A stretch of DNA of 64,000 nucleotides from Diadema setosum (Eukaryota > Echinodermata > Echinoidea > Diadematoida > Diadematidae), in the NCBI RefSeq assembly GCF_964275005.1, contig NC_092685.1, forward strand, positions 26,955,649-27,019,648, in the 5' to 3' direction. The translations under genes and the position numbers were made by a program. Shown here one piece after another: positions 10,570 to 21,526 of this stretch; position 1 is the first letter of the stretch; each line of letters starts with the position of its first letter. The notes below the pieces were generated by a model that did no database searches, was not told the origin of the DNA, and was given only the letters and a program-made list of their open reading frames with translations.

Positions 10570-10725
10570 TGTGAAGTAGTGGCGGATCCAGGGGGCGCAC
10601 AGGGCGCGGGCCCCCTCTTATTTTTTTTTAAACATAAGAAATAAAAAGAAAAAGGGGACGTCCGCTCCCCCTTTAAGCCCCCCCCCCCCCCCACTTCGGA
10701 ATTCCTGGATCTGCCCCTGTGAAGT
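10570..10725. mobile_element. Rep-B copy 1: hAT-like MITE with 8 bp target-site duplication
   Basis: A ~140 bp element is flanked by TGTGAAGT at 10570-10577 and 10718-10725. Ends are inverted: left AGTGGCGGATCCAGG, right CCTGGATCTGCCCC. The interior has poly-T/A and a C run. An 8 bp duplication plus CAG-type ends is the signature of hAT elements. No coding capacity. Confidence 0.85.
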
Positions 10726-12134
10726 GTCAAGTCAAGGGTCAAGGTAAAAGATCGTTGTATCATTTTGACAAACTAACATTTCCAGCCATTATCATACTTC
10801 TGCTGTTGATGTCCAGTGGTGACGAAGATAAGTTGGAGAGCAGAGCTTGCTTTAGTAATCAACAATAGTTTCCATGAAAATGAAACTGATGATACTCCCA
10901 TAGGTCAAGTGTCACCGAAGGTTAAAAATGCCCTTCTATATACAGCCATACGACTTCATTGATTAATGTCTAAAGGTAATATTTATGTTAGTAAAAAAGA
11001 AAGCAATAAATGAAAATGAATAGTTCTCTGAAATGACTGTGGTGGGGGATCAAAGGTCATCGAAATTTCATAAAATTTTGGCATATTATAGAGTTCTTTA
11101 TGATAGGTAAACCCAATGCCATGTAATGTTTATTTTGTGAAATTGAATTAAACTAAACCTATATTTCCCAGATACATGGTATCTAAAATAATGCTGGTTT
11201 TTACTAATAGTGCATAGTCGCATGAAACCCATAAACCCACTAAACCCTCCTATACATTTAAAAAGAGATTGAAGTTTTCTCTTTTACAATCTTGTTGATG
11301 GTGCATTTTGTGTAAACTCACTCGCAAAATCTGCACTATCACCTACAATGTTGCCACCAATGTTATTGCCATGCACTATTGCCGGAATACCGAGTATATG
11401 CACTTGAGTCTCTTTCATTCACTTCCTTAATTCCTTTATTTATCTTCTGTTTTTTTTTTTTTTTTTTTTTTAAGCTCCACAATATCTATTTTATACAGGC
11501 TACTTCTTTTTTTGTACAGGTCGCTGTCTATTATTCATAGTCTGTCCATGCATGTTGTTTGCTCACTATTGCCGTCTCATTTTGTTGTGCCAATGTTGTC
11601 TCATGTTGCTTTTTGTCTGTTATTCCGTCTTTTCAGTGGGCTTTCGAATCTTGTGTGTGTGTGTGTGAGTGTGTGTGTGTGTGTGTGTGTAACTTAATAT
11701 TTCTGCATGTGTGTTAATTCTACGATATAGGGGGCCCAGTAGGCCTACACGCATTGCATCTCATCCCTCTATTTTCGTACATTATTCTTCACTTCACTAT
11801 TCACTACAATGTTATTAAATGGGTTAGTCAAATATCGGTAAGTGATTCGCTAAACACAGTCACGTAATGGAGGCACATTGGTTATGTTCGCCCATCATGA
11901 GCACGACATTTTTGTAATGTTCTCCCATGGGAAAACATTTTCACGTAACAAATGACACACGATACCAAACTATTGAACGATCATATTTTTCACGTAATCG
12001 ATAGGATAAATTTGCCTATTCCATATTAATAATATGAAAAAGCAGATGACCGATTATTGTAATGCGTACGAAAGTGTGAAAATTTGACTAACCCATATGA
12101 TATAACAGAATCTCGATGATGATTTTGCTGTCGG
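10726..12134. other. Intergenic with AGGTCAAG words and a GT microsatellite
   Basis: Degenerate segments with the words AGGTCAAG, GTCACCGAAGGT and GTCCAGTGGT recur at about 10396-10480 and 10735-10990, probably a decayed tandem or dispersed repeat. A T run lies at 11450-11471 and GT repeats at 11658-11691. No gene recognised. Confidence 0.5.
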
Positions 12135-12277
12135 GATCATGTACCAAACGTTCCACCCTCAGGGTTTGAAATGCTATTTCGGGATCTGAGGCTATAAGTC
12201 CCTCGACTTCGTCTCGGGACTTATAACCTCCCTCAATAGCATTTCAAAACCCTTCGGGTGGAACATTCGGTATGTTC
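12135..12277. repeat. Long imperfect hairpin with CCTCG...CTCGGG apex
   Basis: Arms of about 60 bases pair, for example CCACCCTCAGGGTTTGAAAT on the left with ATTTCAAAACCCTTCGGGTG on the right. The apex is CCCTCGACTTCGTCTCGGG. No coding capacity. A second hairpin of the same design lies at 56248-56440. Confidence 0.8.
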
Positions 12278-12787
12278 CCCCCCCCCCCCCGCCAGTCATC
12301 ATCTATATTATAATGTTTCGCTATGTCCCTTAGTCAGTTTCACAATGTATTGTTCACATTATTTTCTATTTTATACAAAAGGGAGTCCAGTGTATTGATG
12401 CTTTCGTCTAGATATACAAATATATTTGAATTGAAACTGAAATTGAAATTGAAACGTCAATAAAAATTCAAAATTAATTAAGGGTGATGCGTCCTTAACT
12501 TTGCTTTTTTAAGGTTTGCACATATCAACCGAAACCTAATGTTCTAGTTGTGTAATTCCACCGATATTTTGATAACAGTGATCAGCCGTTTCGTACAAAA
12601 AAGTTAACAATGAAGGTGATCTGTAAATAAACGAAAGGTGAACGGGGAAGCCTACAGGCTTGCAATACGGCGTATAAGGAAACAAATGGCAGCTGCAATG
12701 ATTCCAACTGGGATTACAGCAGAATAACTTTTTCAGGTTTAATCTCACATAGGTTTACAGTATCGTGTCTTCACAATGGTCTGATGA

Positions 12788-12793
12788 TTTATT
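12788..12793 (-). promoter_or_regulatory. Poly(A) signal of the GPCR gene
   Basis: AATAAA on the minus strand, 17 bases after the receptor's stop codon. This spacing is short but workable. Confidence 0.55.
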
Positions 12794-12810
12794 TTGGGGG
12801 CACGAATGTA

Positions 12811-13920
12811 TCAGGCCATCTCCAGACCATCGACACCGCATAAACGCAGCCAACGATTATCACCTCGTATACGGAGAAGAATGTGGCGACATATTTTTCG
12901 GGCTTCTCCGTTTGTAGCCAGATAGACGAGGGGTTGGATCCAGGTGCAGGATGCAGCAAATTTATCAACGACATGTTCTCCTGCATCGCCTTGTATCATA
13001 TAGAAGACCAAGAATGGAAACCAGCAGACCAGGACTGAGCCCGTTAAGAGGAACACGGTGACCATTCCACGAACAGGTCCTTTCGGTTGACCGCCATTCG
13101 ACGATCGTCCAGCAACGGCATGGGCAGAACTACTAGGATTGGTCGAAGATCTTTGAAGACTTTGGATGACTGTAGGTTGGTCGATGCTATTAACACTGCT
13201 GGTTCCTGATGAGCTGCTGGCTGTAAAATTTGGCGCGATGTTGGTTCTCGATACCACCTCTGCGCCAACTTGTCTCATTTGCTTCCAGGCTGTTCTCAGC
13301 AAAACTGCGTTGACCACGGACGTGAAAACAATGGTGAACGAAACTGGAACAACCAGAAATAATGTCTTTATGATGTACAAGCGTTTCTCATTGGGCAGAA
13401 GGTCTTCGGAAAGGCATTCCTTGTTGATAATACCATGAAATGGCATCATTGGCAGCGGGAGAAACACGCAGCAGACGGGCAGAACAAGGGAGAAATGAAT
13501 CATCATCGCCAGTCGAACTCTCCTCGGTGAGACGATGGAGTGATACCTCAGAGGTCGGTGTACGATCAGGAACAGGTTGAGAGTAATCCCACTGAGGCAC
13601 GCCATGACCGATATGATGGACGACCTATAAATGAACGGGAAAATTTTACTTGTGATGCCACACATTTTGGGACTGACGAAAGAGTACCATGTAATGGACC
13701 ACAAATTCCAGCAGGTCCCGAGAACGAGGTTAAGTCCCGCCAGGGCTTGGTAAAGGAGTCTCATTGAGTCTTGGAGTTCCCTCTGACAGTGGATGACGAG
13801 TGAAACAAAGGAATTCAAGCTCATAGCGAGAATTAGATAACATGCATACCAGGCCGTGTGGTAAGAAAACGTCACTTCCAACGTTCCCGTCACATTATGA
13901 TTTCCTACGTCGGCAGGCAT
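12811..13920 (-). CDS. Intronless rhodopsin-like (class A) GPCR
   Basis: A 369-residue seven-helix receptor, presumably at the cell surface, with the N-terminus outside (N9-V-T sequon). Helices lie at about 23-45, 56-80, 88-120, 138-158, 182-208, 286-310 and 318-336. The disulfide pair is probably C87 and C169. TM6 has the classic CWFP (299-302). Deviations: DRY is VHR (120-122), and NPxxY is QPLVY (329-333). The third intracellular loop is long and Ser/Thr-rich (about 210-285). A helix-8 segment follows TM7. The start at 13918-13920 is the first Met of the open frame. Single-exon, divergent class A receptors are strongly expanded in echinoderms (established). The ligand is unknown; the altered switch motifs could mean unusual activation or constitutive activity (inference). 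Confidence 0.92.
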   Translation of the reverse strand: MPADVGNHNVTGTLEVTFSYHTAWYACYLILAMSLNSFVSLVIHCQRELQDSMRLLYQALAGLNLVLGTCWNLWSITWYSFVSPKMCGITSKIFPFIYRSSIISVMACLSGITLNLFLIVHRPLRYHSIVSPRRVRLAMMIHFSLVLPVCCVFLPLPMMPFHGIINKECLSEDLLPNEKRLYIIKTLFLVVPVSFTIVFTSVVNAVLLRTAWKQMRQVGAEVVSRTNIAPNFTASSSSGTSSVNSIDQPTVIQSLQRSSTNPSSSAHAVAGRSSNGGQPKGPVRGMVTVFLLTGSVLVCWFPFLVFYMIQGDAGEHVVDKFAASCTWIQPLVYLATNGEARKICRHILLRIRGDNRWLRLCGVDGLEMA

Positions 13921-14656
13921 GTTTGCTTGATTTTTAAATCAAATGGTACGGTTCACCGATGCGTCACCTTGTTGGATGGAGAACGCGGTGTTTATATCAA
14001 TAACTAGAAATGGTTAGTATTAATTGTTACACAGGCTGTTGTTACGGTCGGATTCCTGTCCGTTTTGTCTCTGCAGCCAGGCTAATGTAATTAAGTTTCA
14101 CATTATAAATTAGTCGCACTTCAATGGCATCCCGAAGCTCTCGTGCCCTTTGCAATAACGGTCCGATTCAAAATGTAGTTACGCAACAAAGAATTTATAC
14201 AAAGAAAGCTAAAAACCTGATCGAGATCATCGTATGGACATTGCCATGTCCAAGTTCCCTAAGCAACCATGCAGCCGTCAGTTGAAAATCTTAAAGGTGA
14301 GATTTGTTGAATCATGAACAAACATTATACAGTCATCAAATCCAATGCAATGCCGCATTAGCACCACCCGGCGGTGCACTGTGGAGAGGATGTCAACAAG
14401 CTTTCGATTGGCATAATAATATCACACGACTGAGTGCAAAAACAAATTTGAAGAAGTCGACTGGAGGCTGTGCTTGGCAGCAGCGCTACAAACTAGAATG
14501 CAGAAATAAAGAATTAGCTTGCAATGATGGATTGATGCCTCATGAACCATTGCTGTCCGTAGATAGTATACTCATGACTCCCTGCGTGCGATCCGTAATA
14601 ATCGTGACGAAATTCTGGGCGCGTTGCACGCGCGGACACACCCACATCAGCATTAT
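13921..14656. other. Upstream flank of the GPCR gene
   Basis: Presumed promoter side of the minus-strand receptor gene. No TATA box or repeat was recognised with confidence. Confidence 0.4.
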
Positions 14657-14925
14657 AGGGATGGTAATATAGTTTTGGTTGAGATGGTGATTCAGATTTT
14701 AACTTTTGGCGAATGGCGAGATAATTAGAAACCACCTATCATTTCAAAATATCAGAGACAGTGGCGAATCCAGAGGAGGGCGCAACTGGCCCACGCTCCC
14801 CCTTATTTTTCTTTAAAGACAAAAGAAATAAAAAATTCCTGGATCCACCCCTGAAAGAGCATGCAATTCTGAGGAATTAAAAGTTGATTTGATGAAAATA
14901 GAAAATAAAGTAAAACAAAGGCTGC
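14657..14925. mobile_element. Rep-A copy 2, interrupted by a Rep-B insertion
   Basis: The left end AGGGATGG and the following GGTTGAGATG match Rep-A. The body resumes after 14853 with GAGGAATT and GATGAAAAT words typical of Rep-A. The right end is lost. Rep-B (14758-14853) was inserted later. Confidence 0.65.
14758..14853. mobile_element. Rep-B copy 2: hAT-like MITE nested in Rep-A
   Basis: Left end CAGTGGCGAATCCAGAGG, right end CCTGGATCCACCCCTG, with the AAAGAAATAAAAA core shared with other copies. Confidence 0.8.
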
Positions 14926-15261
14926 AGCCCACCCCCCCCCCAGCGTTCCCAGTGTAAATGGCATTCAAATGAGCTCCCATATACATGTACGGACGTTTTC
15001 ATGAGCTTCCCAACAATATGGAGACGATGATAATGAGCTCCCTCATGGAGGCACTGCGTAGACTTATACACAAGCTCCAATATACCATGCACTGTGTATA
15101 TAATAATCTGAAGACAAAATTTGCAGATTAGGTTTAATTGATGATAGGGCCTTATTATATTTTAATTTGTTGATAATAATGTTTAATTTGAAGAGTGAAT
15201 GATACCACTCCTGATGGCTGGGGCAAATTATTTCCGATACTAGAGCCCACTTTCCCCTCCT
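14926..15261. other. Unassigned stretch between Rep-A and the LINE
   Basis: A C run lies at about 14931-14941. Nothing else was recognised. Confidence 0.4.
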
Positions 15262-15324
15262 TTTCATTTCATTTCATTTCATTTCATTTCATTTCATTTC
15301 ATTTCATTTCATTTCATTTCATTT
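15262..15324. repeat. ATTTC pentanucleotide microsatellite, likely LINE tail
   Basis: About 12 ATTTC units; on the minus strand they read AAATG after the 3' end of the adjoining LINE. LINEs of the CR1/L2 group end in short tandem repeats rather than poly(A), so this may be the element's tail. Confidence 0.8.
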
Positions 15325-16430
15325 TGTTCCACATTGAAAACAACAATCACTATACATTTTCAAGTCATAGTATAAACATATTCATTGAGGGGGACCAGAA
15401 GCCTTTCAGGCTTGTTGGAAATAGGCCCCAAAGTAAATACAAGACTTTCTCAACTTAAAATAATACAGGTACAAAATATATAGAACACAAATGGTACACA
15501 AAGCAGGCTGAAGAAGGAAAAAAAGTAAATACTGACAGAATATACAAAAACAATGTTGCTATTAAATACGGAAAGTGCGTCTAAAGTTATTTCTGAACTG
15601 CTGTAATGATTTGCAGTTTTCAGTTCCTTTGGTAAAGTTTTCCACAAAATTGATAAAAAGTTGTTGACTTGGCTAATTCGGATCCGTAAAGGGGAGGATG
15701 AGATTTTGTTGGTTTCTTGTATTATAAGAATGAATACTGCTATTGAGATAAAAACATTGTTGTATAAAGGGGTTGGTAATGCGCCAAATAAATACTGTTG
15801 CATAGAAAATCCTGTTTGGAAGCAGATTGTATCTTGAATTGGTGATGTATTCGTTTTTTTTTAATGGAATGATGCAATCAAAGCTTGCGACAAATAATGT
15901 GAATGGGTTATATTACGAAAAGCTTTCTTTTGCAACAAATGAACACGTTTCACATTCTTTTTAGTTGAACGGCCCCAGGCGAGAGTCCAATAACTCAAAT
16001 GAGATGAAATGAAAGAATGATACAACAATATCGACACATGTTTAGGTAAAAATTTCAATTTTCGCAATATACCAATATTTCTCGACTGTGTTGCGAAGCA
16101 TATATATTAACATGACTATTCCAAGACAGTTTATCATCCAACATAACACCCAAAAGCTTTATATTAGTTACACGTTTTTTACTATTGTAATATAATATGA
16201 AATTATCAATACACTCACGAGTCCCAAAAATCATAAAATTAGTCTTTACTGCATTCAAAATTAACTTATTTGCCTGCATTCATACATCTATATATACTTC
16301 TTCAATTCTATATTCATGTTGTTAATTAATGATAGATCCGTGTTACGCATAGAAAATATATGTACGTCAGCAAACAATATATAATGTAACAATGAAGAAC
16401 AATTTGTTAAATAATCATGAAAATGAAATA
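15325..16430 (-). mobile_element. LINE 3' fragment, CR1/L2/Jockey-like reverse transcriptase
   Basis: Minus-strand pieces in shifting frames match the C-terminal half of a non-LTR reverse transcriptase. In order they show the palm motif as FADV instead of FADD (16363-16374), then ANKLILNAVKTNFMIFG, then a thumb-like IKLLGVMLDDKLSW, then LLYHSFISSHLSYWTLAWG, LQKKAFRNITHSHYL, and finally LRIRISQVNNFLSILWKTLP of the C-terminal tail. At least two frameshifts (near 16060 and 15830) and the lost catalytic Asp show it is dead. The endonuclease and N-terminal parts are absent (5' truncation). Clade assignment is approximate. Confidence 0.82.
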
Positions 16431-16590
16431 TTTCCATTTTCATGAAAACAACAACAGTATACATGCATGGACACTTTATAATGCTAATGCGGCACTTATA
16501 CTGCTGTAACTTACACTGTAAAAAACCGGATACGATTTTACTGAACACTGCAAGGCTATAATCATTTTGTTCATCTCTCATCTCTCTCTC

Positions 16591-16593
<3 letters not shown>

Positions 16594-16630
<37 letters not shown>

Positions 16631-16915
16631 GAGTGAAAAAGTTTACTCTTGAAGGAGTGAACAACAGAAAAGAGTGAGTTTAGAGTAAAATTGGAATGAA
16701 TTTGAGTGAAAATGTTTATTTTCACTGATTTTGGTGTGACCTCAAAGATCATCCAAGATTTTTTAAGTGATCCCTGACGTCACTCCAAAATAAGTGAAAA
16801 AAAACACATACTTTCATTCAAAGTTCACTATATACGATTTCACCCTAGATTCACTCTTTTCTGAAATTCACTCCTTCGTGAGTGAACATTTTCACTCGTC
16901 AGTCTTTTTAAAGAA
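16594..16915. mobile_element. Palindromic MITE with GAGTGAA words and a long A run
   Basis: After 35 A (16594-16628) comes AGTGAAAAAGTTTACTC...GAAGGAGTGAAC, which is the inverse of GTTCACTC-type words at 16860-16908 (ACTCCTTCGTGAGTGAAC). The outer boundaries are uncertain. Confidence 0.6.
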
Positions 16916-17082
16916 AGTATTAGTCACTAAGCATGCAGTGAGGACTGATGTGAGATAATTCTGAGGTCCTCTTGAATTCTTCTTGCGTTAAAATATCATC
17001 ATCAGATGGGAAGCAGGGCAGCTGAAAAAATGTTCAGGGTGGGGTGGGGTCTGTAGATCAGGGGGTCAAGATCAATACACGA

Positions 17083-17325
17083 CCCCCCCCCCCCCCCCTC
17101 TCCCGCCCTCCCCTTTAGACGGGAAGACTGTAAGGACGGAACCTTTCATGGGTGTGGAAATTCATAGGTATTGTGATTTTTGGCCCGATTTTACTCCCAC
17201 CACTTTTATTTATTCATTTTTATTGGTTTATTTATTCATTTTTTTATTTTATTTTATTTTATTTTATTTATTTATTTATTTATTTTTTTATTTATTTATT
17301 TATTTTTTTTTTGGGGGGGGGGGGG
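17083..17325. repeat. Poly-C, TTTA/TTTTA tract and poly-G
   Basis: A C run (about 17083-17098) is followed by a TTTA/TTTTA repeat at 17205-17311 and a G run at 17313-17328. All open frames here are low-complexity artefacts. Confidence 0.9.
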
Positions 17326-17420
17326 GGGAGGAAGTCTCTTTATAAACGAGCCAAAAAGTGGAGGATCCCCCCAGTCCCGGGTATGTAATTATAAGTGAGA
17401 CTATATTATGTGTAAGACTT

Positions 17421-17870
17421 TTGATAAGAGTGGGGAGGAGGTTAACCTCTAACTCCGTCCCCAATCTCCCATTCTAACGCCTGGGTAAAACTTGGGAGGT
17501 GGATCTCTATTCCACCTCCCCGGTAAAGTTCCATTCACTTGATCCCGTTGATCACGGCTCTGCTACTGATCAGAGCAAGGAGGTTGTATAAAACCTCCTT
17601 GATCAGAGCCTTTGAAGGGTCTGCCATTGATAATGTTGTGTCGCCCTCTGCGGTGCAAGTTTTTTTCCGTCAGTGATTGGCGTATGGCACTGTTGGCACC
17701 AAAGAGGTTACATAGAGGACCCCTTTGTTTGGCACCCACCATCTCTAGATATCAGTGGTGAAGTCCCATGGAGCTACATACTAAGTAACTCCATTGTCGT
17801 CCCGAGGAGGTACAAGTACGACCTATGGAGTTCTGACTGGCTTTAGTATTCAAATACTAGTACTTGTCAG
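17421..17870. repeat. Chain of short perfect hairpins
   Basis: Successive stem-loops: GAGGTTAACCTC near 17436; GGGAGGTGGA/TCCACCTCCC (17493-17520, loop 7); GCTCTG/CAGAGC (about 17559-17578); AAGGAGGTT/AACCTCCTT (about 17577-17601, loop 6); and ATGGAG/CTCCAT near 17770-17795. GATCAGAGC is also repeated directly around the third pair. I recognise no known RNA gene or element. Confidence 0.6.
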
Positions 17871-18700
17871 CTTTCTAGGGATGCACAAACGAATTCCACA
17901 GGTGCATGAAATGTATGCCCTTCACCATCAGGGTCTGATACAGCCATCTTTCTCGGCAATTTGAAGATTCATTTTGAACTCCAGTATAGGATGCCTGCAA
18001 TGTATAGAAACTTATCTTTATACTTCGCGAGAACCGTAGACACATCCGACACCAGCGCTTGATGTGATGAAAATCATAGGTTTCTTGATTTTTTTAAAGG
18101 GGTGATTGATTTTTATTTTAGCCACGGTGGGGAAGAGGTTGCCGCCCCCCCCCCCCCCGCGCGACCCCTAACAAGATCTTCACACTATCCCACTGTCTGA
18201 AATCCAGTGATCTGAGTTTCATCCCTTTAGATCCTCATGTTCGCTTTATTGGTTTCGTTCTTTGACATTAAAATCAGTGCATTATTAGGGCCTACGTTAT
18301 ATACACGAAGGGGGGGGGGGGGCAAAAGTGTGATGATACACAACCTACAGAGAAAGAATGTAAAAGAGGAGCATGCCTGACTAGAAGGGCGAAGGTCCAA
18401 GCGAGTTTAGCCTTGCAAAATGCACCGGCCACATACGTGTATAAAAATTATTGTGGTATATACTTATAGGCGAACCGTCCCGCGATGGTAGACAATTAAT
18501 AGTTAGTGTGCTCGAGAATATTGGTTCTATGTTCGTGAAAAAAAAATATATATATATACATATATATATATATGGTGTACTTAATAATATTATCACGAAG
18601 GAAGATGACGCTTTGCTCCTCCCTTGCCGAATCCTATCAAGACTTAATACTTTCAAGAGCACTGACCACGTCCAAGTTTGGCGTACAAAATACGCGCGGT
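17871..18700. other. Intergenic with C and G homopolymers
   Basis: A C run lies near 18145-18159, a G run at 18310-18321 and a short TA stretch at 18547-18574. No gene recognised. Confidence 0.5.
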
Positions 18701-18702
18701 GG

Positions 18703-19060
18703 AGTGGTTGAGACCTAACTTCAGGTTTCTAACATTTTTTTTTTTTTTTTGGTGCGTGTGTTTGTGTGTGTGGGTGATTGTGAGATAATGAGGAACGTCT
18801 TATGAAATATGAAAGAGCTAGCATGTAATTCCAAGAGGGATTCAATGTTTATTTGATGAAAATTGATTTTGAAATGGCTGAGATATCATCCAAAACAGAG
18901 CAATTCTAATAAAAGGTCACGGACCCACCTTTTAATAGGATCGCTTTGTTTTTGGATGTCTCAGCCATTCCAAAACCAATTTTAATCCTCATAGAATGGT
19001 ATGCTCTGTATGATTTCATCTTTGTTTCTTGGTAGGCCCCCTATCTCGCAGAAAGTTATC
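18703..19060. mobile_element. Rep-A copy 3, left end truncated
   Basis: It shares GGTTGAGACCTAACTTCAGG, TGAGATAATGAGGAAC, GAAATATGAAAGAGC and GATCGCTTTGTTTTTGGATG with copy 1. The terminal AGGGAT is missing. Confidence 0.8.
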
Positions 19061-19124
19061 AGCTCAGTCATGACGTTCATTAATACCAGGTGTTAATCAA
19101 AGGTAGAACGCTATAGCTACTGTT

Positions 19125-19515
19125 TACCATTTGGAGCAGTGATTTAAAAAATGTTCCGAGTTATCACAAGTGATATTTACGTGTAGGGCAGTTGTGTCAC
19201 AAAAGATCCTACCACATCAACATTTCGCAATAGAGCCTGAAATATGAGATATCAGTATTTTTCTCCAAAAAAAAAAAAAACACAAACAAACAAATTCTAG
19301 GCTTAACTGTGCTCTGTAGACTATTTATTCTAAAGACAATAGGCCTAACTATTGTTCACGTTATTATATACGCTATTTAACAACAGGCCTACTTAACATT
19401 CATATTATACTGATTAACATTTTACATTGGCTGCTTCTATCCCTAACTCACGTTTAGAAATATTTGGAAGCACCAGTAAAGCTGGATTTTGTTTCATCTG
19501 CAAAGTAAATGATGC
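19125..19515. mobile_element. Rep-L copy 1 (inverted relative to 33205)
   Basis: The reverse complement matches the element at 33205-33555 through the words GCAGATGAAACAAA, GTGAGTTAGGGATAGAA, ATATCTC...TTTCAGGCT and GATCACTG. Two copies in opposite orientation show it is a dispersed repeat. Confidence 0.75.
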
Positions 19516-19575
19516 CGAGAAGAGCATACGTGGCGCGGGGATCGTTGTTGTCGGTGGTAGGCGCTTCGTTCAGTA

Positions 19576-19585
19576 TTGAATATAT

Positions 19586-19647
<62 letters not shown>
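19576..19647. repeat. TA microsatellite
   Basis: About 27 uninterrupted TA units follow an imperfect leader. Confidence 0.95.
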
Positions 19648-19649
<2 letters not shown>

Positions 19650-19747
19650 TAATAGAGAGATTTACACTCAAATATTTTTTCTTTTCAGTACGAAGGAAAA
19701 AATATTCCACTGCTAAACAACTAAAATAATAATAATCATGATAGTAA

Positions 19748-19759
19748 TTTGGCGCGGGG
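19748..19759 (+). promoter_or_regulatory. E2F-like site
   Basis: TTTGGCGCGGGG matches the E2F consensus TTTSGCGC exactly. A second TGGCGCGGGGA lies near 19530. The ~300 bases downstream are GC-richer than the surroundings, but I recognise no gene that this would control. Confidence 0.35.
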
Positions 19760-20340
19760 AGCAATCCGCACGGTGATGAACAGACGAACGCGAACCATGG
19801 AAGTGGAAACTGGAATGAGGAATGTTGGACAACTCGGTTGGTTTGCTATTTATATGACGGCAGGCGGATCCGCACGCTCGCTCGAGAAGGCCTATACGCC
19901 TACGTATCACCGCTTACGTGCGCCGCTCGGTACCTTCCCGGCAAAATTTTTCGAAACAAGCGCCATAATGCAAATTAGGAATCATCCTTTCATTATGCTT
20001 TGTGAGCGAGACCAAAAGCAGCGAATCACAGTAACCCGTTCCTTTAGACTGGCGGTGCAATAGACGTAAAACATGTACAAGCTGGTACACCAAGGGGTAT
20101 TCTCCCCCCCCCCCCCCAAAAAAAAAAGAAGAATAAAATAGAAAAATAAAAAACCTACGTTGTATCAAATTCTGACCTCCTGCAGCGACTCCCGCGTTTG
20201 TTTTCGTTTGGTTAGCTTCAATAGGCCCTACTAGTATGCTCGCTCACAACCAGATATGCGAACAAACAATACAGTAATTTATTTGGTGACTCTCACACAG
20301 AACATACAATGTAATATAATATGCAATATTCGAAGTAGGC

Positions 20341-20386
<46 letters not shown>

Positions 20387-20400
20387 AGGGGGGGGGGGGA
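20341..20400. repeat. CA microsatellite followed by a G run
   Basis: About 20 CA units (20343-20381), then AAAAGGA and about 11 G. Confidence 0.95.
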
Positions 20401-21526
20401 GACGAAGAAGAATCAGGGCAATGTAATGACTGCATTCATCTGCCCGTGACCGCGCCCTTTGTTCACAGTCCAGCCGATCGAGGCGCACAAGCTTTTTCTT
20501 TGGTCCAGTCATTTCGACCGTGACCACCCATTCACAGAGGCACAGTGTACATTGTAGCTGTTCAATATGCAGTGCAGCGGCGCCATATTCAAGCAATGAG
20601 TATCTACCAGTATACTGCTTGATGCAAGCACCGAAAAGCAATGAGCGTGTTGTCGCAACACAGCACAATATTGCTTACATTGAAGTAAGACAACCAAGTA
20701 ATAGTAGTAGCTCCATGATGTACTAGTACTCATGGTAGGTATGCATGTAGTAATTAAGTAGGAGTCATCAGGACCCTTCATTAACAAAAGAAGAAAATCA
20801 TTTCGTACTGCAGAAAATATATTTTATAGGCCTACCTGACACCATACAGAGTTTGACTTCTGGAAGTCCCTTTGTTGTATTTTCTATTCATCAAGGAAAC
20901 TGATCATACAGAAATTTGATTCGTCACTTACGATGGAGGAATACGTTCAAAATAAACCCTAAACTGTAAAGGCCACTGTGTGAGTGATCCAATTATAAAC
21001 TATATTTTTAATCTTTTTGTTATTAAGAACAAGTAATTCAGTGAAAACCCATGTTATTTCACTCATACACATTTGATATTATCAAACTACCCAGCAGGAA
21101 AAGAGTTTTATCACAAAGTGAACTTTTACAACCAAAATTAATTTCAATGAGTATATGCTTTTTGCACAAAAAAAAAAAAAAATCAATTTAGGAGACTACA
21201 CGGACATTGATGACATGACTCACTGTTAATGTATTATTATGCAAATATCTCAGAAGTGAAAAGAGATAAATTCTTGAAATGTTTGTGTTGGTGTCATCAG
21301 ATCAATGTACAACACCGGGTAGAGAATTTGGAAAAGCGTTTAGGAAAGTTTGAAATATATTGTAAATTTCATATGATAATATGTAGGCCTAATTGTGATT
21401 ATATTCAATTATAGATGTAGGCCTACATAATTATGATATAAAAAGGCACCCAACACACAAAAAAAAAAAAAAATAGAAAAAAAAATAAATTTGAAGAGTT
21501 TTGTTTGCTGAAGGCCTATTACTAGT
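20401..21526. other. Intergenic, no gene recognised
   Basis: AT-rich sequence with A runs near 21168-21182 and 21459-21473 and scattered TAGGCCTA words. The frame at 20279-20668 on the minus strand owes its length partly to the CA tract and matches nothing known. Confidence 0.45.
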
